DNA of 64,000 nucleotides, from NCBI GenBank assembly GCA_928212115.1, contig CAKMRJ010005412.1, positions 259,402,240-259,466,239 of the forward strand, in the 5' to 3' direction. This stretch comes from Lactuca virosa (lineage: Eukaryota > Streptophyta > Magnoliopsida > Asterales > Asteraceae). Position numbers and translations under genes: made by a program. Positions 34,058-46,943 of the stretch are shown piece by piece (positions within the stretch are counted from its first letter, which is position 1; each line of letters starts with the position of its first letter). The notes beneath the pieces were generated by a model that had not been told where the DNA came from, did no database searches, and saw only the letters and a program-made list of their open reading frames with translations.

Positions 34058-34760
34058 CTGGACATCAAAGCTTGCATGTTCTTTTCTTGCCATAAAAAAA
34101 ATGGAGCATCTCTAATAAGCCCATACTTGATAACCTCAACTAATAGGGTAATTATTGGGATACAATGTTGCTGAGTCAATCAAAAAGATGTCATAATTAA
34201 GTGTAGACTCAAACATGATAACATTTTTTGAACTTTGTACTACAATGTTTTCATTGTTAATTATCACAAAATGTTAATTTTAAAAACCTGAAACAATCGA
34301 AGATAATAGGAAATGATGTACCTGTAATGGTAAATTATAGCCTCCACCATTATCTTGCTCAAAATAAAGCAGCTGCAATGTGATATTTTACATAAATATT
34401 AACATTCTAATATTCTTTTGCATAAAAAAATACTTCAAAAGTTCAAGCACCTGAAATTTGCTTTGTGCAGCTGAAGTAATTGTAACAACTAAACCGGATT
34501 GAAAACGAATCACTATGCTTTGACCGTTTTTCCTTTTGATCGTTCTCCCTGTTAAGCGGCAATCATTTATTCCAAATGATCAAAAAACAAAAAATCAAAA
34601 AATAAAAATACAGAAGCCAACCTGGCTTCTTCTGATGTGAAGATCTGGTGGTTTTAGGAATTGATCGTTCTGTGTCGAAATCAGTTTGTCGATCTGAACA
34701 GTGGATACAGTATCCACCTTCTCCCTGTTGCCCATTTCTAGAAGATCGTTTTTTCTTCCC
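34058..34760 (-). pseudogene. four exon-like segments of an unidentified gene
   Basis: On the minus strand: 34760-34622, 34548-34451, 34372-34322 and 34170-34058. Each is bounded by an AG acceptor (TTCAG, AACAG, TGCAG, CTCAG) and a GT donor, with compatible phases. The joined reading includes CIHCSDRQTDFDTERS, GQSIVIRFQSGLVVTITSAA, LLYFEQDNGGGYNLPLQ and LLVEVIKYGLIRDAPFFLWQ. I do not recognise the family. A continuation near 33480-33535 (YDAEDHGWELLEVNLIL) has stops, so the gene is at best a fragment. It lies within the Helitron-like element, which suggests gene capture. A decayed resident gene is the alternative. Confidence 0.5.
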
Positions 34761-35784
34761 CTGAACAGGATGTTGGAATAAAGAATAAGTAGGAAGAAAC
34801 TACCCACTTCAGCAAAGATTTTAAGTCTGAAAGAAATAAACGAAATTAGAGTTCAAGGCCTTTGCCTGGAACGTCTGGATGAAAGAGCAATGATTAGGGT
34901 TTATTTACAGATTCGATATACTGTGGAGCCGGGTTGATTCAAATGAAAGCAACATCGGAAGTATATTCCGAACGGCCTGAAGCCGGTGGAGAAAATAGAA
35001 GAAGGGAGACGTTGTGGTGCAGGATAGAGCTTCTTACACTGTCAACTGACCTGTATGGACAATCGGTGTTGCAGAGCGATAGTGGCGAGTGAGCTTCTGT
35101 AGGGAAAATCGGTGGCGGAGAGCGACGGTGGGTTGGACTACGGTAAATCGAAATAACTTATCCCATCTGAGGAATCCGTGAGGCACTCTAATATTGGGCT
35201 GAAGCACCATTATTACCGGGTTGGAGAAGAAACAGCAAGAAGATGGATGTGAACTACACAAAATCGGTAAAACCTAACTTGAAAATAAATGCAATGAAAC
35301 AAATTCTAAACAAAAATTGAATAAGAATAGGAACAAACGAACTCATCTGAAACGGATTAGGTGTTTATAACAAAAGCAGTAAAAAAACATAGTAAAACAC
35401 CTGAAAATAAAAAACACCAAGTAGATCGTAGCTGAATCAATCGTTCTTCTCCATTTGCTTATATAAACCCCTAAGTATATTCTTAGGTCAACACGCTATT
35501 AACAAAACATGAACATACTACACCTCCTGATGGGTTATCGTCTCCGAAATCCAGACCTCCACACGAAGGGCCTTTGAAGATGGTCGACGATCTAATTGGA
35601 AAACGAAGGAAGCGACTCCGTGAAGAAAGAGGCAACATGGTCTTAGCGGGCTAGATAGGGGATGCAACGGAAGATACATGATAAGGAGGCGGTGCGATAT
35701 TTTATGTATGGAAGGATCCGGAGATTGATAGAGATAAACCAAGAAGGAATAGCATTTGGTGCTCTTCTTTAATATATATAGTGA

Positions 35785-36587
35785 CACACAAACAAAAATA
35801 GAGGGACCGGAAATGTAATTTAAGGGACCAAAATTGGGCAAAATGTGTCATGTTTACTGTTAAAACTTTTCACAACTTTAATATATATATATATAATAAT
35901 ATAAATACGTTACACTAATTTACTTTAAAATTTTCTAACTATTTTAAATAAATAATAAGCTTTATCAAATATGAGTATACGAAATTATTTTCGTAAAAAA
36001 TTTATAAATATCAAATAACAGATCACATATTGTTTTATTTAAAGTCGCATCATTTCAATAGTCGCTACCCGTAAAAATAAAAATAAACTCAATTTAGATA
36101 AACATATGTATATGATATCATTTCAATGAAATATATTTTTAGGTTGTGTGTGAATTTGGAATTACGATATAGATTTTATATTGAATATTTTATTTATGCA
36201 TTTATTATTTTTAATGAATTTTAAAACTATTTTTTGATTGTTTTATATTTAATATTCTATTTAAAACTTTTAATATTTTAAATTTATTTTAAATTATCTA
36301 TTTTGAGGAAGAAATTATTATTATAAAAAGTACATTTAATCAACTTTTGTTTGTTAATTTGACATTTTTTATTTAGATCTTATATTTAAACTTTTGTAAC
36401 TATTTAGAAAAAATGGGTTTTGAATATATTATAAAAATTATGTTTTGAATTTAACATCATATTTAGATTAACAAACTAACTATATTATAGTGAGAATAAA
36501 GAATTAACATTGATATTACAATAATATTGGATTTAATGTATTAATTTTAAAAAAAATTGAAAAGTTAGGGGGTTTCAAATGAATGTG
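35785..36587. other. AT-rich DNA, no gene
   Basis: Mostly A/T with a short TATA run at 35880. Its end (AGGGGGTTTCAAATGAATGTG at about 36568-36587) is a copy of the module found at other Helitron-like ends, so it may be part of another such element. Confidence 0.5.
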
Positions 36588-38212
36588 CTAGGCGAATATC
36601 CACGCGTTGCGCAGAATATTATAATATAATTAATATATGTTATTAAAAATAATTATGTCGTTATCATTGACTTTGGAATAACATTTTTTTTACATGTAAT
36701 TACTTTAAATATCGAATAACATAGATACATATTTAAACTAATTGGTCTTAAGAGTGTTTATTCTTTGATAATATAAAATTTCATTAACTTTAGATTTATT
36801 ATATTATTTATTATTACGATAATTAATCAATTTGTATAACAATCTTTTATAATTGTATTATCTTAATGATATATATCCAAACATACTTTTGTTCTCTAAC
36901 AATTGTAGTTCGATCTATCATTTTTCCTCATAAAATACATCAATAATTCTTTCTTTCATTCACCTACTTAAATAAAAATTTACACTCTACATATAAAATT
37001 AGTTAAATTTGAAAAATATATTTAATTACACGTTTAAATAGAGACAAATGTGAGTAATAAAGTCATTTTACCTAGAGAATATAACACCAACGAATATACT
37101 TCATGTCATCTAGGCATGATCGTCATGATGGTAAGTCGGATTTTAGGTTATCGGTTTGATGTTTGTCATTTAACCGAACCGTATTACTTCCGTTAATATG
37201 CTTTTTGGTTATTCCGGTCCAGTTTGAACAAATTTGGTTTCGTTACTCGCATAACACACTAAATCCAAATTGTTGCATTCGTCTTCTCTTACTCGCGTAA
37301 TCTCATCAACTTGTTTAATATCATCTTGATTATTATATTTTGGACCCATTAACTTGGTCAAACTTTGCACTCGCGTACATCGAGTCATGTGAATATATCA
37401 TATATCATCTATTAATATAGAGATATACTATATATAGAGTAAAGCGTATGTAAATACTTATTTGAGTAAAAATATTAAACCACCCAAGTCACGTGTTTTA
37501 ATGAATTAATTAATATAATACTATAAATTTTTTCAATTAAAAGTAATTATATAAACAATAATCACATTTTAAACCTATAACATATTTATTTAGGTGAAAA
37601 ACAATTAAGCACATGGGCTCAATAAAAAATGCTCTAAGAATGAGCAATCTTGTCATTCAACTCAATTGGAAAAATTAATAATAAGAATCCTAATTATTAT
37701 CCTAAAGTAAAAAAAATCTTGTAGGTAGAGAAATATATGGTTGAGATGTATTACCACTCTAGATTTTGGTTTCAATGGAGATATGAGAAAAAGCCTATGA
37801 AAACACACAAATAGAATACAAAAAATTCATCAAAAGTGAGAAAAAGATTAATAATAAGAATAAAAAGACTACATGTATTAAATCAATAACAAACCTTGTA
37901 ACAAAAGAATCCAAAAAATTTTAATGGCAATACATTCATTGGTATTATTTGCAAGGAAATGAAAGTATGCATACACATAGGTAAAGAGATATTATGAGGA
38001 AACCTTGAGAGTGCAATGACCATGAAATATCATTAAGTATATATAAGTTAAAAAATGAACATGATTTAATCAATTTGTTTCAAAAAATATCATTAGGTAT
38101 ATATAAATTACAAAATCTTTGAATGGTTGTTATTAATTATGTGGAAAATGAAAAGTTTTGGAAGTTTCAAATGCATATGGTGCAAGAAAAAATGTCTTCC
38201 TTTATAAGTATA
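36588..38212 (-). mobile_element. Helitron-like unit 1
   Basis: 3' end CTAG at 36588-36591 after the hairpin-like GCGCAACGCGTGG. 5' end near 38212 (TATACTTATAAAGGAAG on the minus strand), immediately next to the CTAG of the next unit. Very AT-rich, no coding seen. Confidence 0.4.
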
Positions 38213-39191
38213 CTAGACGAATTCTTGCGAGGTGAAGGTTAAAAATATATTGTTAGAATATAGTTTTCAGACACCTTTTAGTTAATTCGATTCATCAATT
38301 TAGGTTCTTTTATTATTATTATATTTAATGTTTTCCTTTTAACTATGTTAAAAAATATATATTGAATTTTTTTTAAACATTATTTGATATTTTACTTTAG
38401 GTTTTAAATTTTACACTAAATTTTTAAGCTTATTTTTATATATTAATGTAGGTTATTTATTTAACTCTATATTGAAGTTAACAAATTAAGTATATCATAT
38501 TGATAAGTCACAAATTCTTCCATTTATGATAATGTTTACAACTAAAATCATATTTAAGTTAATAAATTAAGCAATTGTATGGAAATATGAAAAGTTTGGA
38601 GTTTCAAATGAATGTGTTGAAAGAAAAAAATATTTCCTTTATAATATAGTATGATATGATGATATGATGATTATAGTTTTAATTTTTAAGTCATTGTGAT
38701 ATAAACAATTATTTGATAATTTTATAAACCGTCTAAAATTGTGTAAATTATATATCAAACGTACGATAATCTATATATAACGGGTAACAAAATGTATAAT
38801 CAAAAATATGAACTACAACTTTTAGTAACATAAAGATACAAAAACATCTATTATAACATTTATATTAAAAAAGATATATATACAACGAATAATAAAAAAT
38901 ATGAAAAATAAACACTACAACTTTTAATAACATAAAAACACTAAAACATTTATTATAACATTTATATTAATTTTTCATATTTAAATCACAAATCTCTTCA
39001 AATACATTAATGTTTTTAATGAGCAAAACTTTACAACCTTATAAAAGAAAGGAAAATAAAAAGTTATTAGTGATTACTAATTAATAATCATAAGTTAAAA
39101 ACTCTTGAGTTGTAACTAATAAATATACATAAATTAGAAAACTCTTGAGTTGTAGTGTGAGTTTCAAATGAATATGGTACTCGGAAATGTG

Positions 39192-39239
<48 letters not shown>

Positions 39240-40324
39240 TCGTCTAAATAATTGGTTTTGATGCATCATTTTAATCCCTTCATTTATTAAACATAAAGAT
39301 ATTTAATTATAAATTTATAACATACATATGTGCATATATATGTTAAACAAATCACATATAATATATGTTTTCGTAAATGTCATATGTAATTCTTGTTGTA
39401 GTAATATGGATAAATTATTTTCATATGAAGAACATATCATGATAAGTCATCATAATTACATATCAAATGTTAAAAATTATGTTACCTTTTAAATATTGTC
39501 TTGTAAATATGTTGTGTAGGATAACCAACAAAAAAAAAATAATAGAAAATAAACATAATCAAAATAGAAAAACTACAATCAAATAAATAAGAACATTGGG
39601 TGGTTGAATATATAAATAAAAATGTTACATAAATATACGTTTACATCAAAAGAAAAAACTAACATTCGTCTACTTTGCTCAAAAAAAAAACTTATATCCA
39701 TTTTATAAATCTTCTTTCTTTATTTAACAACATTCAACCACAGAAACTTGATGACAATTCTTCACTAACTAGCAATCAAAATGTTTTTCTTGAAAAAGAA
39801 GAACGAGAAAGATATTCCAAGCAAAACATTGATGTTTGGAGAGTCACATTCAAGATTTAGTAATACATAGAAATCACATATAAATATCAAATGAGAAATT
39901 GAATATAAAGAAAGAATAGAAAAGCTTCATTTGTTTTGCTTGAAAGAAAAAAAAATCATATTAAAATTACCGTCGATGCGACATAACCCATTTCTTCAAA
40001 TCATCATATTTGGATCGTGAATGTTTCAACTATATGAAAACTTTTGAATCATAATATCTTCAACCAAATGACGACTTTTTGTAAGAAAAATGTACTAATA
40101 TAACTACATATATAATGAAGGTGAAAGGGTGTGGGGGTTTCAAATGCATGAGGTGTTGAACTTATAGAGTGTGTGATTTTCTTGGAATGGGATTATGTGT
40201 GATTAATTACTTTGAAGGTGAAATGGTGTGGGGGTTTCAAATGCATGAGGTGTTGGCAAATTATTATGGGGGTTTCAAATGCATGAGATTCAAGAAAAAA
40301 TGCTAACTTTATAAGTATGTATGA
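38213..40324 (-). mobile_element. Helitron-like unit 2
   Basis: 3' CTAG at 38213-38216 followed by T on the minus strand. 5' end TCATACATACTTATAAAG at 40324. Internal copies of the GTTTCAAATG module at about 38595, 39165, 40137 and 40225 suggest nested or deleted units. Contains an ATT microsatellite. Confidence 0.4.
39193..39238. repeat. (ATT)n microsatellite
   Basis: About 15 uninterrupted TTA/ATT units. Confidence 0.95.
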
Positions 40325-41614
40325 CTAGGCGAATGCACGAGCGTTGCACAAAAATACCTATATAATTGAAGTCTTTACAAATATAGGTTTTTTTAAAATA
40401 TAAGAATAACGTTGTTCTTAAATTTGATATGATAATTCGTATACTAAATTGATATAATATATTGATTATTTTGAATTATATGATAATATATACATCTATT
40501 TTAACTGCATAATCCAATCGTTTGAATGACTTCTACCTGCGAGTTACACATGAATAAAATTAAATATAATATATGGTTTAATATTATTTATAGTTGATGT
40601 TATTTTTAATTAATTTTAAATCTTAGTTGCTTAATGTTTTAATTTCTATCATTATAATTATTTAAAACATCAAACATTGTTATATGATTTTAAAGGTAAC
40701 AATATAATCATTTATATAAAGTTATTTTTAACTATTGTTATTGTAAGTTATTTTAACCTACTTATTTGAAAACTTTTAACGATTATAAAAATATATTTAG
40801 GAAATGATTTAGTTAAACTGAAATTACAATTTAGTTTTTGCATTTATCACTACAATTTATCACTTTTAATTATTTACAAAATATCATTTGGTTTTTTAAG
40901 TGGAACTGAAATTTATATTTAAGTTAACACTGTAATTTTATATTTAAATTAACAATTTAAGTGTTTTGTCCAAACTGTTCAAAAGTTGTAGCTTTAAACT
41001 GATAATGGTTTACATACAACAACATTTTAAATCTAATAAATTAAGTATAATATGTTAAAAGTTAAAGACATAACTTTATAAGTAGAAGTAAATATATTAT
41101 TTTAAAATTGAAATTTATTTTATTTATGATTACACTTTAGATTTTGTATTTATTTGTTTAACTTTATTAACTAACTTATAATCATCGTTAGAAAGATACT
41201 ACAATTTATCACTTTTACCTATTTACAAAATATTTTTTGGGTTGTTTAAGTTAAACTAAAATTTATATTTAAGTTGACAATGTAATGTTATATTTAAATT
41301 AATATTTTAAGTATTTTATATAAATTGTTCCAAAATTGTATCTTTAAAATGATAATGGTTACATCCAACAATATATTAAAACTAATAAATTAAGTATAAT
41401 ATGTTAAAAGTTAAAAAACATAACTTTATAAGTAGAAGTAAAGATATTATTTTAATATTGAAATTTAGTTTATATATGATTACACTTTAGGTTTGATATT
41501 TATTTGACCTTATTAACCAACTTATAATTATTATTAGAAAGAAATTGAAAAGTCATGGGAATTTCAAATGTATGTGGTGAAAGGAAAAATGCTTCCTTTA
41601 TAAGTATATATAGA
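40325..41614 (-). mobile_element. Helitron-like unit 3
   Basis: 1290 bp. 3' end GTGCAACGCTCGTGCATTCG then CTAG and T (40325-40328). 5' end TCTATATATACTTATAAAGG at 41614 preceded by A, so both flanks obey the A/T insertion rule. Two long similar blocks inside (40850-41080 and 41200-41440, sharing TTTATATTTAAGTT) indicate an internal duplication. Confidence 0.5.
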
Positions 41615-41631
41615 TATAGATATATAGATAT

Positions 41632-41687
<56 letters not shown>

Positions 41688-41722
41688 AGAGAGAGATTGA
41701 TATAGATATAGATATAGATATT
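41615..41722. repeat. (TA)n and GATATA microsatellites
   Basis: GATATA units, then a long TA run to about 41683, a GA run and further GATATA units. Open frames across this are low-complexity artefacts. Confidence 0.95.
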
Positions 41723-43209
41723 AATACAAAGAATATAAGGGTTTTAATACTAATCTTTTTCAACATCTTGACCACTCAATTTCATATATTTTCCTTCTAC
41801 CAACAATGTTTCAAAGAAATAAATAAAAGTATATATATGTTTATATATTTATTTTATTTTTTTGTTTTTAGCCCAACCTTAAAAGGGTTCAATGCACGAA
41901 ATATACCTTCACTTATTTGATTATTAGAGGATTCGAGTTTCACTTATTTAATTTTTATACAACTTGTGATGATGCTATAAGGTGATGATGTTATGTTACT
42001 TTTAAACACACACACAACACAAATACATATAGAAACATATACAATCACACACAACATTTGGTATTAAATCATTACACTTTAAATTAGAAGGGATTTTCAT
42101 TTTTAATAAAGTGGATATGTTCAAAATATTATGTTGTAACAGGAAGGAATGAAATTATAATGCTATAAATTTATAAATAAATAAAAATGTATTTTTATTT
42201 CTTGCATTTAACATAAAAAACAACAATGTTTTTTTTGTTCGTTTGTTTATTATAGCATCACCTTTTTATCTGTACCATGACTAAATGTCTAAAATACTCA
42301 TCAATAATGATAAGCAAGAGACGAAAATAAGCAATTTTTGTAATCTTTCTCTAAATCGATCAAAGGTTTGTGATGCCTTGCATATTTCCCTACTTCATCA
42401 GCCGATTTGTGGGTGCTTGTACAATCAAAATGAGAATAAGGGGTTTTCTTTTTCTTCCCATTTGTGCCTCTCACCCTCCTTGATTCTTGGTTGCAGGTTC
42501 AAAAATGGTACCTTTGTGAAGTGGGGATGATGATGAATATGGGAATTGTATATGGTCATTGGTGTGTATGGAGGCAAGGGATTAAGATGGTGATAGTTGG
42601 GGTATATCACACAGACCCACCATTATCCATATTACAGACCCATCATCGCTGACCTCCTTCATTGTCGGAATCCTTAACCGCCACCTTCATTTCACCACAG
42701 TCCACCAACACCATCGTTTTCCACCCTTATAACCGATTGATAGGACAAAGCCTCCAAGTATGAAAACAATTTTTTTTAGCTCTTATCCCAATAAGGTCTT
42801 CGACAACCACTTCCATCTCTGAGGGGGTTTCTTAACCAAATTAGAACAGACAATTGGAGGTCTCAGTGACAAATTGGTGCTTCTTTACCCTCACCTACCC
42901 CATTTTCATCAGAAAGACCCTAATACCCACAATCGATTGATGCTTATTCCCCTAATTTTTATAGGTGCGGAGATAATGGTATGTTTAGGGTCAACGGTGG
43001 AAGTATAGGCGGTCTATAGTAGTTGTGAATATGGAAATCGGGTGAACAGGATATGGTGGCGAACGCTTATGAAGATGATGATGCAGATAGATTATAGAGA
43101 CGATGGAACAAATGACCTAGATTGGAGATGGTTGTGGTATAGTGATTACGTGATGGTGATGAGGGAAGGTAAGGAATATGAGAGAAAGCATAAATAAATG
43201 ATCAGGGGG
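41723..43209. other. non-repetitive-looking DNA, no gene supported
   Basis: About 1.5 kb. Short frames, such as 42285-42530, have no recognised domain, start context or splice pattern. A decayed gene cannot be excluded. Confidence 0.5.
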
Positions 43210-43745
43210 TAGGGGGAGGATACCATATATGGGTGGGGTGGGTGAGATATTTTTTATTATTTTTTCTTTTTTGTAAATTGTATTTAAACAAAACTAAAAG
43301 TGAAAGAATATAAGAAGGGAAAAGAAGTCTTTTTACATGAAAAAGGACCAACCTGCAAGTTTTAGAAACCACATGGACCATGTTCGTCAAAAAAACATTT
43401 AGAACCGATTGAGTTTGTGACCTTTGGTAAACCACAAAGACCATTTATGTAATTTTGTTTATAAAGAAGAAAAAAGAAAATAATATTTAGACAAAATTAC
43501 ATAAATGGTATGTACGGTTTACCAAATATCACAACTTCAGTCACTGTTAATTTTTTATACGAAGAGTCCCTACGGTTTCTAAACTTGTACGAATGCCCTT
43601 CGTGGTTTGTAAAACTTGCACGAATGGTCTCTGAGCTACCTAAAATGACTCTTTTCCATTTTTTTAATTTCTTTTATCTTTTTTTTATAAATTAAATGTA
43701 ATTATTAAAAAAACTAAATAATATCTACCCACCCACCTCCACCGA
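43210..43745. repeat. foldback element: long imperfect inverted repeat
   Basis: Arms of about 250 bp (43210-43460 and 43490-43745) with a spacer of about 30 bp. The inner arms share TTACATAAATGG and GGTTTACCAAA (reverse-complemented). The outer arms share AATATCT followed by CCCACCC. Identity falls outward. No transposase. It could be a MITE-like foldback or a hairpin-RNA locus. Confidence 0.7.
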
Positions 43746-43888
43746 CGACAGTTAAATGCCTACATGATTTACAGGTCCTTCCTCTTTCTGTTAACATGAT
43801 TTGTAGCCAAAATCCCACAACATGGTCGTCGATGATGGCAGTGAACTTTTGATCCTCCTCTCTGACTCTGAAGAACGCCTGTGAACTT
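43746..43888. other. short unassigned stretch
   Basis: No feature seen between the foldback and the LTR remnant. Confidence 0.4.
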
Positions 43889-43970
43889 ATGCATGCTAGT
43901 CCAAAAATGGCCCAAAACTCAAAAGTCAACAAAAGTCACCGGCCGCCAAGTACGCCCGGTGTACTCAGAC
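43889..43970 (-). repeat. outer LTR remnant, left piece
   Basis: Matches the gypsy-3 LTR (ATGGCCCAAA, CAAAAGTCAAC, then the GTACGCC motif). Ends with CAGAC, the left target duplication of the inserted solo LTR, and resumes at 45796. Confidence 0.75.
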
Positions 43971-45790
43971 TGTAACATTCAAAAATATGGTCCCAAAAAT
44001 TTCAATTTTAATAATAGATAAAAGAGTATTTTCCCATAACATCCAAACATTTGAATAACACCAATGTATCAGTTTGCCATAAATCAGAGTAAAACATCAT
44101 AGCGGAATCTCAATGGTGTGTGCGATTCAGTCATCCCGAGCTCTTCCCCTTTGAACTAGAAGTACCGGAAACATAAACTGAAAACCATAATCACAAAGCA
44201 TAGTGAGTTCCCCTAAAATACCAGATACCATACATATAATGCAATAATGATATACGGGCTCCGCCCACACTCAGATAATAATATTGAAATACGGGCCCTG
44301 ACCACACTCGGATAACGGGCCCCGCCCAACGAGATACGGGCCCCGCCAAATGAGATATGGGCCCCGCCCACACTCGGATGATAATGAGATACGGGCCCCG
44401 CCCACACTCAGATAGGAATGAGATACGGGCCCCGCCCACACTCATATAATGGTCCCCGCCCAATAGACATATATATACAAGCACATACAAGTATCATACA
44501 GACATCAAGTATAATAGCATAACGAAACGAGGGTCGGCCATGGTGCCTTAAACCCGCTAAACCAGTGAGGAAACCTACCTCGAATGCAGAAAGGTAGCTA
44601 AACGGATCCCGACTCCGAATATCAACTCTACTCAACCCCTAAACTTAAAAGATTCCTTAAGCACAACACAAAATGCCCAAAAGCCTCTTATAGGTCAAAA
44701 TTGGTCAACGACTAAAGTCAAAGTCAAAGTCAACGATCCGAGTTGACCCAACTCGCCGAGTTGTCCTTCAACTCGCCAAGTTTATCCATTAGTCTGCAAA
44801 GTCGGGAAGAAACTGATCCAACTCGCCGAGTTCATCCATAAACTCGTCGAGTTCTCCAGAAGTCCAACATCTCAATCCATTAAGCCAACATTATCGAATC
44901 TAAGAGCTTCACATCTCAAATATTAACTGAAATGGCCTCAAAACGGTAAAGTTTCCAACTTTACCCCTAAGAACCACCAAAATGGGTTCAAAACCCAAAC
45001 CCTAGGCTTAAAAGGGTGGGGGCTCAATCATTAAGCACTTAATCACCAAAGGTATAACCCCAAACTGCAGATCTGGTCCTAAAAGCTGAATGACTACGTA
45101 AAGTTTCCAACTTTACACTCATGCATGACTAGGAGAAGCTCAAAATGCTTAAAAGAAGCCATAAGAAGGACTTAATAAATGAATGAAGCCCTTAAGACCA
45201 TGAAGTTGGCACCTTTATGCCAAAAGAGCTCATTAAGATCATAGATATGAGAGAATAACACTTGGGACATCCTACACCCCCATCAACCACCCAAACATGG
45301 CTAAAACCATACAAACTAACCCAAAAAGAGATCTAAGCCAATATTAAGCAAGGTTAGAGCTTTATACCCGAAATGTGCTAGAAATGGAGCAAAGAATCAA
45401 GATCTGAAAGCTCCTACTTGAACCACCACCTTGTACCAAGCTTCTCTTCCTTCAATGAGCTTCAAACACACCAAAATACACCCACAATGAGCTCACAACA
45501 TTCAAGAAGGCTCTAGGGTTTCGAGATTAGGGTCAGGGGCTATGGAGGCTGGAAATGAGGCCAACACTTGGGACTTAAGGTGTTTAAATAGGATGCAAAA
45601 CCCTAAAATTAGGGTTTCCTTCCCAGCTGCCAACTCGCCGAGTTGAGGCTCCTCAACTCGTCGAGTTGACTCATTAAACCTCGCAACCGAAACGTCTTCG
45701 ACACGTCAACTTGAGGCTTCCAACTCGACGAGTCCTCCAGGAAAAATTCAAATAATTGAAATAAATTCATACCAGAAACCAGGCATTACA
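43971..45790 (-). mobile_element. solo LTR nested in another LTR, TSD CAGAC
   Basis: 1820 bp, TGTAACATTC...GGCATTACA, flanked by CAGAC at 43966-43970 and 45791-45795. Minus orientation follows from the CATCCCGAGCTCTTCCC block and donor/acceptor-like sites (44586 and 44167; the acceptor reads TTTCCG here, a likely mutation). Its array is ATACGGGCCCCGCCCACACT-like units at 44250-44460. ACTCGCCGAGTT palindromes lie at 44755-44850 and 45630-45735, and the inverted telobox at 45598-45620. No internal domain, so LTR-LTR recombination removed the body. Confidence 0.9.
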
Positions 45791-45795
45791 CAGAC

Positions 45796-46943
45796 TTATG
45801 CCCATCATACGCCATCTTTGGCCAGTACGGGCGGCGTATGAGCTGGGTACGCCCACCGTATTCCACAGCCAACCCATATCACCATTAAGTGCTTAATCAA
45901 TTAAGCTATTATGTCCAATTCTCATATCTATTCCTAAATGATGTCTTACCACTTAAAGTTGGCAACTTTACTCCTTTGCGTGACTTAATGGGACCCAATA
46001 CTCAATAAAATCCATAATAAGCACCCAAAATCATGCATTGTCCAATATAACTCATCAAGATTGCATTTTTATGAATAAGGGACCTCAAAAATGCTAAGAT
46101 TTATCATCCTTATCTTCTGGAGTAGCTCATACTCTCATGCATGACTTAAAGGACCATGAAAGCACAAAAACAAGCCCTAACTGGATCTTACATAATGAAC
46201 CATCAAGTTAAGAGCTTTATACCTCATAAAGCTTTCCAAGTTGATGACGATTCTGGATCCATAAGCTGTAGCCACACCAATGCAACTTCCAAGAGTTCCT
46301 CTTCCTTCAAAATCACCAAAACACCCACAAAGTTCACTTCTAAGATTAAAACACTCAAAGGGCAATTATGGTTTCGTTCTTAGGGTTTGGAGAGGTGGAG
46401 GTTGGTCATAGGAATTTCCAAAAGTGAATTAAGGTGTTTAAATAAGGAACAAACCCTAAAAATTAGAGTTTTCCCCTGGTGACCATACGCCCCGCGTACC
46501 TCCACGTATGCCGAGCATACGTGGGTTTCCTCTGCGACCAACTTCAACCCAGTACACCCAGCGTATTCATATCGTATGCCCAACGTACTCGGTCAGGGAC
46601 TAAAACCACCAATCTTCCGAGGGCCATAACTTCTTCGTTATAAATTCAATTTCGACGTTATTTATATCCACGGAAAGGTAATGAGAATCTCTACAATTCT
46701 ATCAACTTTCTGTGCCTTAAAACGTCCCGAGATTAAATCCAAAATTCATAAAAGGCCCAAACTATCATTTTACAGTTATACCCTTGGGCTCCAAAACACA
46801 ACCCGAACTCTCGGATCGCCTAATCTAGATTATCCCCATCCAAGGGGTCTAAATCTCTCCTTCCTCAAGGCCCATAGCCTTATGATAACTGATCTTCGGG
46901 TTACGACCTCGAATTAGGAAACGATTTAAAATAGGGTGTTACA
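45796..46943 (-). repeat. outer LTR remnant, right piece
   Basis: Continues the GTACGCC-type LTR, with more GTACGC/CATACG motifs at 45805-45865 and 46484-46590 and a degenerate telobox pair near 46450. Ends ...GTGTTACA at 46943, that is, TGTAACACCC on the minus strand. No internal region adjoins it. Confidence 0.75.

Larger units (their letters stand above)
32569..35784 (-). mobile_element. Helitron-like element carrying gene fragments
   Basis: The minus-strand 3' end is an imperfect CCCAC-AACG-CGGGG hairpin, then CTAG followed by T (32569-32572). The likely 5' end is TCACTATATATATTAAAG at 35784, resembling the TC...ACTTATAAAG 5' ends of the elements at 40324 and 41614. The base before TC is G instead of A. 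Inside are minus-strand exon-like segments with matching splice sites (34058-34760). No Rep/helicase coding seen, so non-autonomous. Confidence 0.45.

Noticed and set aside
42285..42660. Possible small gene
   Set aside because: No conserved motif, promoter or splice pattern. Overlapping frames exist on both strands.
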